Shown here: in pieces, positions 43,474-64,000 of the stretch | Layout: each line of letters starts with the position of its first letter | Position numbering within the stretch: the first letter of the stretch is position 1 | Assembly: GCA_028583405.1 (NCBI GenBank) | Contig: CM053253.1 | Location: 14,643,112-14,707,111, forward strand | From: Pogonophryne albipinna | Taxonomy: Eukaryota; Chordata; Actinopteri; Perciformes; Artedidraconidae | Direction: 5' to 3' | DNA: 64,000 nucleotides | Program-made: the position numbers and the translations under genes | The notes under the pieces: generated by a model | What the model was told of the DNA's origin: nothing | The model's input: only the letters and a program-made list of their open reading frames with translations | Databases searched by the model: none

Positions 43474-45131
43474 TACATATTACATTATAGTGTTTTCAAA
43501 GGCTTATGTCCATAATGTTTTTCGAAACACTGTTAAGTGCTCCTTAATAGTGTATCATATCAAATGGCGCACTCTGACACAGGTTGCTGTCAGGCTTTCA
43601 TGAATCGCAAGTCTCTAAGACTGGCCCGGCATCTCAAGGGACACGAACTTCAGTCACAGACAATTTCCCATCCGTACCTTGGCGTACGGAAACCTCCGTG
43701 AATGTATTCAGACGAGATGTTCTATTTGTATTGCACAAGCTGCAATGCTGTTTTTGTTTAAGTGCTTTAAGTTCAGTCTATGTTGAAGAAGTCTCTATTT
43801 GTCTCTTTTGTGTGACAAAGATATCTGGAGAGGAAGGAGAAGGGAAACTGAGGACATTGACAGACAGGTTCCAAACTAGTCATGTTCCCCAGATGGAGAA
43901 CTCTCCACATCTCAAGCTCCTGCTGGACTCTGTAAAGCATTCTCTCCCTCCATCGTTACCCTTCTCTGTGTGGTTGTCAGACCATGTTACAAAGCAGTGA
44001 GGGCTGAACCTGGACAGCAGCAGTGGTCCTGCGTTGCGTCTGATGACACTGTCTAGAACCCCGCCCACTGAGCTGCCAGACAAGGAGCCCACTCAGACAG
44101 CGTTGGAATCGCCTACCTGCCTTAAGTGCACTCAAATGCAGTTTGACCTCTCATCTGGACTGTGAGAAGCTCATTTAGCGACAGTCCTTCTCCTTTTCAT
44201 TCGGTTCTCTATACGCTCCCTGAAGGAAAAAAAAAGATATCTACCTAGTGATGTTTTGTATGGTTTCGTCCCGCTTTGGTTTCAGGTTGTTGTTTGGTTT
44301 GTAGCGCTAATAATTCTTATTCTGCCTGCAGCTCTTTCTCAATCACCTTCTGTTGTGTGAAAACTAATGATGTGTTTCAGAAGAACGCTGAAGCCCTGAC
44401 AGAAAAGAGAGATTTACTTTTTGTGGAGCAGAGAACAGCGCTGTTTATCACGATATAGTGGGTTGGAAGGATATAGCTAATATTTTAACAATTACTTGTT
44501 TTCCTGGTTGTTGCTTTTTTTGCAGGTGGATGCTTTGTGTTACTGTACATCAAGTTGTCAGCTGACTAGACAACATCTATTTTTGTATGTGAGATCATCA
44601 GTTGTGTGAACATATTTCAGAAGCCGTACCACAACAGGTACAGGTACTGCATCAGCTGCTGTACTTTGTATGGAGATGAACCTGAGGTTAGATATATATG
44701 TGAGTATCTCTTGTGAGCCTGATGGCACTGAGGATAACTGGTGACTGAAGTGATACTCAAAATATAGGTACAATAGAATTTTTCAATGTAAATTCTGTTA
44801 TTGTACATACAGCAGTATTGTGAAATATTTTTGAGAATTATTGCAGACGCCCAAAAAAGGTTTATCGTTGTTTGTGTATATACATGTAATCCAGAGATCA
44901 GTGTAATTGATAAATATCTATAATCAGTGTTTGAAAAAGGACAAATCCATTAGACTGTGGCTGTCTCCACCGTTCTTGACTTTGAGTCTTCTCATATAAA
45001 TACTTTATACACTTTTCAATGTGCTTTCCTGTACATATGGTGTTAGCATGATCAAACAGTGTTTGGTTGTAAAAGTGGTTTTCCTACTCCCATAAACTGC
45101 TGTGGTATGGAATTCATTAACGATGCCAAAC

Positions 45132-45137
45132 ATTAAA
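45132..45137 (+). terminator. dock3: candidate distal poly(A) signal ATTAAA
   Basis: ATTAAA, then within 60 bp a GT-rich stretch (TTTGCTGTGCTGTGATTGTT), the usual arrangement of a cleavage site. Confidence 0.5.
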
Positions 45138-45361
45138 GACAATCTTTTATCAGCTCTAACTTTTCCTCCTTACCTTTGCTGTGCTGTGATTGTTGGAGCA
45201 GTATGTCAAGTGGACAGTAGGGGGCACTGTGTGTCATGAAAACATGAAGCAGACAGCAAAGTATGGATGCTGCTTGCTCTGTTTTGTGTTTGCATGTGTG
45301 TTTGTTTCAGTCGGTGGTATAATAAGTATTAGCATACTTTATTTAAAGCACTTTACTGGAT

Positions 45362-45390
45362 ATAATAATAATAATAATAACAATAATAAT
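45362..45390. repeat. (AAT)n microsatellite
   Basis: About nine AAT units with one CAA change. Confidence 0.85.
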
Positions 45391-46073
45391 GAATCGAATA
45401 TAGACTGTGAAACGGGTCATTGATATTAATGAATCTATATAATAATGACCTGATTCTGCAGCTTTCTTCTGCTTTTAAGAGATGTATAGTTAATTTCAGA
45501 TCATTGTTCAGCTGTCCAGCACAACACTTTACTTTGGTTAACTCGCACTGCTCTCATTGGGTCGTTTCCTGCAGCAGGCAGCTGATTCAGACAAAAAGCT
45601 CTAAACATATCTCTCTCTCAGGAGACCAAAAAGATAAAGAGGGTGAATAACTGGACTAACATTCACCAGGTGGCTATTAAAACAAAAAGCTAAACAAATA
45701 AATATGTGTTTTAACGCATTAATAGTATTATTATGAATGCATTAACATGTAAGCAGCTCTTCCTGGCTAGCTAAAAATAAAAAGTAACTGGTGCAGTGAA
45801 ATCATTGTTTACTAAAAAGTAACTAGATTAAATCTAAATTAATATATACAATATAGCCGTAGGAAATGGAGTTTAAAGAGGCCAAAAATGAAACATCTTA
45901 ATTGTAGAGAAGCAAACTACTTACTTAGATTTTTGCTGCATTACACCACTGTTGTGCTTAAAGTGTGTGTGAGAGAGAGAGTAACCACATCTCGCACAAC
46001 CCTTGGGTCCACCACAGAAGAAGAACAATGTTTAAAAAAAGAGAGAACTTGTCAGTGCAGTGACAGCTCAGGT

Positions 46074-46095
46074 CCCCCCCCCCCCCCCCCCCCCC
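46074..46095. repeat. 22-nt C homopolymer
   Basis: Uninterrupted C run in the intergenic region, in neither transcript if the UTR ends are as inferred. Confidence 0.9.
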
Positions 46096-47369
46096 AAGCA
46101 CAAGCCTCAGACTGTCACTAACGTTACTTTGATATTTAAATGCATCATTTCCTTTAATGTGATATATGATAATGCAGCGTTAGTTTAGGGGGATGTTTTA
46201 TATAAATACATAAATGTGGTCTATATAACAAATGTGAGGTTATATTAGCAGATCTTCCAGCAAATATCCTGATCATGGATCTGCTTCACTGTCTGTTGAC
46301 ACCATCTTAGTAATGAGAAGTGATGTGTGGCCTGCAGGTGGCACAAGTGACCCATTAATAAATCCTGTAGGATGATAAGAAATAATCCGTATCTAATCTG
46401 TTTGGAAATAAAGCACTGAAAATGTCATCAAAGTAGAATGGCTGAAGGTGAATAATTATATTTGAGCTTATTCAGCAGCATTAGGGCTGTTTATTATATT
46501 TTCTTTGCCGTTCAAATGTTGAAGTGTCAGAGTGAGAAGACAGATAAAAAGGATGGATAAATACAAACGGCCTTTCACGACAAAAGATGAAAGAAGAATT
46601 TCAAGACTTCTCAGTGTTTTAGCCTTGCAGCTCATTGGACTCCAGTTGAATAACACTGAAGTTGTATGCGTGCAGCTGTGGCTTTTTCCCCTCTGAAATG
46701 TCTTTGGTAACAATGAGGAGTGTGCACTCTCCGTGTCTTGCATATCCATGATGCAGTCACAGAAAAAAAGAGAAGTTAGGATGAAAGGATCCTCGCTGCC
46801 TCGCTGTGATGTTGCTGTGGCGCATGCTGATGCAGATACTGGATTTCATTTTTACGGCATTACTGTGGCTTCTCTCCCTCTCTTTTAATGCTCCTTATCT
46901 TTTTTAATCGCAAACTCCCACCCTATTTTGTCTTCAGGGACAGTGAGTGAGTTGTGTATAGTAGTATGCTCTCCACACTGGATCTGTTTTTGTCCACCTC
47001 CATGCATGTTGATACTATGGAATGGATACTGTGGAATGCAGGCAGAGCTCTTCCCCCTTCTGGGGTTGCATCGTGTCATTGTGCTGTTATTGTTTGGGGC
47101 ACAAGGGCACAGTAATGTAAAAAGCATCTCTCATAAATTCTAGCAAGTGGAATGACAAGCTGCCATCCAGCTTCTGTTTGGAAGAAAATAAAAAATAACT
47201 AGGATCTGGCACCGCATCTCTTTGTGTCCACAGTGTTATTGTGCTGCAACATTAATTTGACACAAGTTCAAAGGCTGTGTCTACTCTCTGAATGTCTGTG
47301 AAGCGAATGAACAGATGGGCAGCCTTTTGTGCACCAGTGTGCAACAAATAAGACAAAGACAAATACATC

Positions 47370-47992
47370 AGGAAAAAAAAGACTTTTAATAAATGAAACA
47401 ATACTAATAAATAAAGATTAAACAAGTTGCACATTCAAAATAAAATCCAACAAAATTAACATAACACTGAACAGTAAAGTACAGTACCATAGCACAGATT
47501 AATAAAAAACAAAAATTCCCAACCCCCCCAGACATTTACAAATGTTCATAAAAACTTCAAGAAGCAAACATAGACATTGTAGAAAAGCATCATACAGTAG
47601 AGCATTTTTCATCTGAGTATAATTTACAAATGTATTGAAGGATAAATACTTAAAAGCTGATATCTAACATGAAATACACATGTGAAAACTGGGATTTAAA
47701 CATGTGTTTCTCAGGTGAGGTTCCAGCCCTTTTTTTTGTGTGATCAATAACAGTGATGAGGTGACGATGAAAGCAGTCCATCAATTCATGGGAAACTCAC
47801 AAATTATCTATAACCGTAAATAACTTTTAAAAGCTTTATCCACATCTCCATTGGTCTCTTCTCTGTTGGTGCATCAAAGAACAAAAGTCAAGAGCATCTC
47901 TGCCAGTGGATATGGCTACATCAGGCGTTTTGTGGAAGAACACTGCAGCTGTCCTTCATCTGACTCTTCAGACACGGAACCCAGAGGCTGCA
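47370..47992 (-). other. pcbp4: pcbp4 3' UTR (extent inferred)
   Basis: T-rich on the minus strand. An ATTAAA on the minus strand (plus strand TTTAAT at 47385-47390), followed by T/GT-rich sequence, is the best poly(A) signal seen. The end is not certain. Confidence 0.4.

Positions 47993-64000
<16,008 letters not shown>

Larger units (their letters stand above)
42943..45160 (+). other. dock3: dock3 3' UTR (extent inferred)
   Basis: After the TGA there is an AATAAA at 43468-43473 and an ATTAAA at 45132-45137, the latter followed by GT-rich sequence. Two TGTACATA motifs (44802-44809, 45030-45037) match the Pumilio-binding consensus. The true end needs transcript data. Confidence 0.55.
45161..47370. 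other. intergenic region between dock3 and pcbp4
   Basis: About 2.2 kb, AT-rich. It holds an AAT microsatellite (45362-45390) and a run of 22 C (46074-46095). No gene is supported. Both neighbouring genes run towards it. Confidence 0.6.

Overview
The window looks like nuclear DNA of a bony (teleost) fish. It holds two multi-exon genes with GT-AG introns, introns that are compact by vertebrate standards, long di- and tetranucleotide microsatellites, and several short inverted-repeat DNA transposons and LINE/SINE tails of kinds common in fish. There is no sign of bacterial, viral or plasmid sequence. The species cannot be named from the sequence.

Layout. Positions 1 to 42942 (+ strand) carry dock3, a brain-type DOCK-B guanine nucleotide exchange factor. 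The start exon lies upstream of the window, and 1-5631 is the 3' part of the first intron. I could place 53 coding exons, from 5632 to the TGA at 42940-42942. Their phases join without a break into about 2066 residues, or about 2079 if the missing first exon has the length usual in DOCK3. In order they encode an SH3 domain, a helical region, DHR-1 (C2-like, lipid binding), an armadillo-like helical middle, DHR-2 (the Rac exchange domain) and a proline/serine/histidine-rich tail with SH3-binding motifs. The 3' UTR probably runs to a poly(A) signal near 45132.

From about 45160 to 47370 is an intergenic stretch with simple repeats. Then 47993 to 63608 (- strand, tail to tail with dock3) carries the last ten coding exons of pcbp4, a poly(C)-binding KH-domain RNA-binding protein: the second half of KH1, KH2, a spacer, KH3 and a PCBP4-type C-terminus. 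The first exons of pcbp4 lie beyond 64000.

How the genes relate. DOCK3 acts at the neuronal membrane as a Rac activator, and PCBP4 binds C-rich RNA. They have no known shared pathway, and both lie in the same chromosome band in human (3p21). A speculative link is that dock3 exon 23 is preceded by an uninterrupted tract of 23 C, a kind of sequence PCBP proteins bind, and pcbp4 introns carry C-rich tracts on their own transcript strand.

I found no clearly new biological system. The points most worth a second look are a 41-codon proline-rich cassette exon absent from the human canonical DOCK3 as I recall it, a histidine-rich segment in the DOCK3 tail, a GC-AG intron, a tandem CAGCAG acceptor, a 27-nt exon, three stop-free introns of 3n length, a 64-nt cryptic exon that would truncate the protein, and well preserved piggyBac-like and hAT-like MITEs with their target-site duplications.
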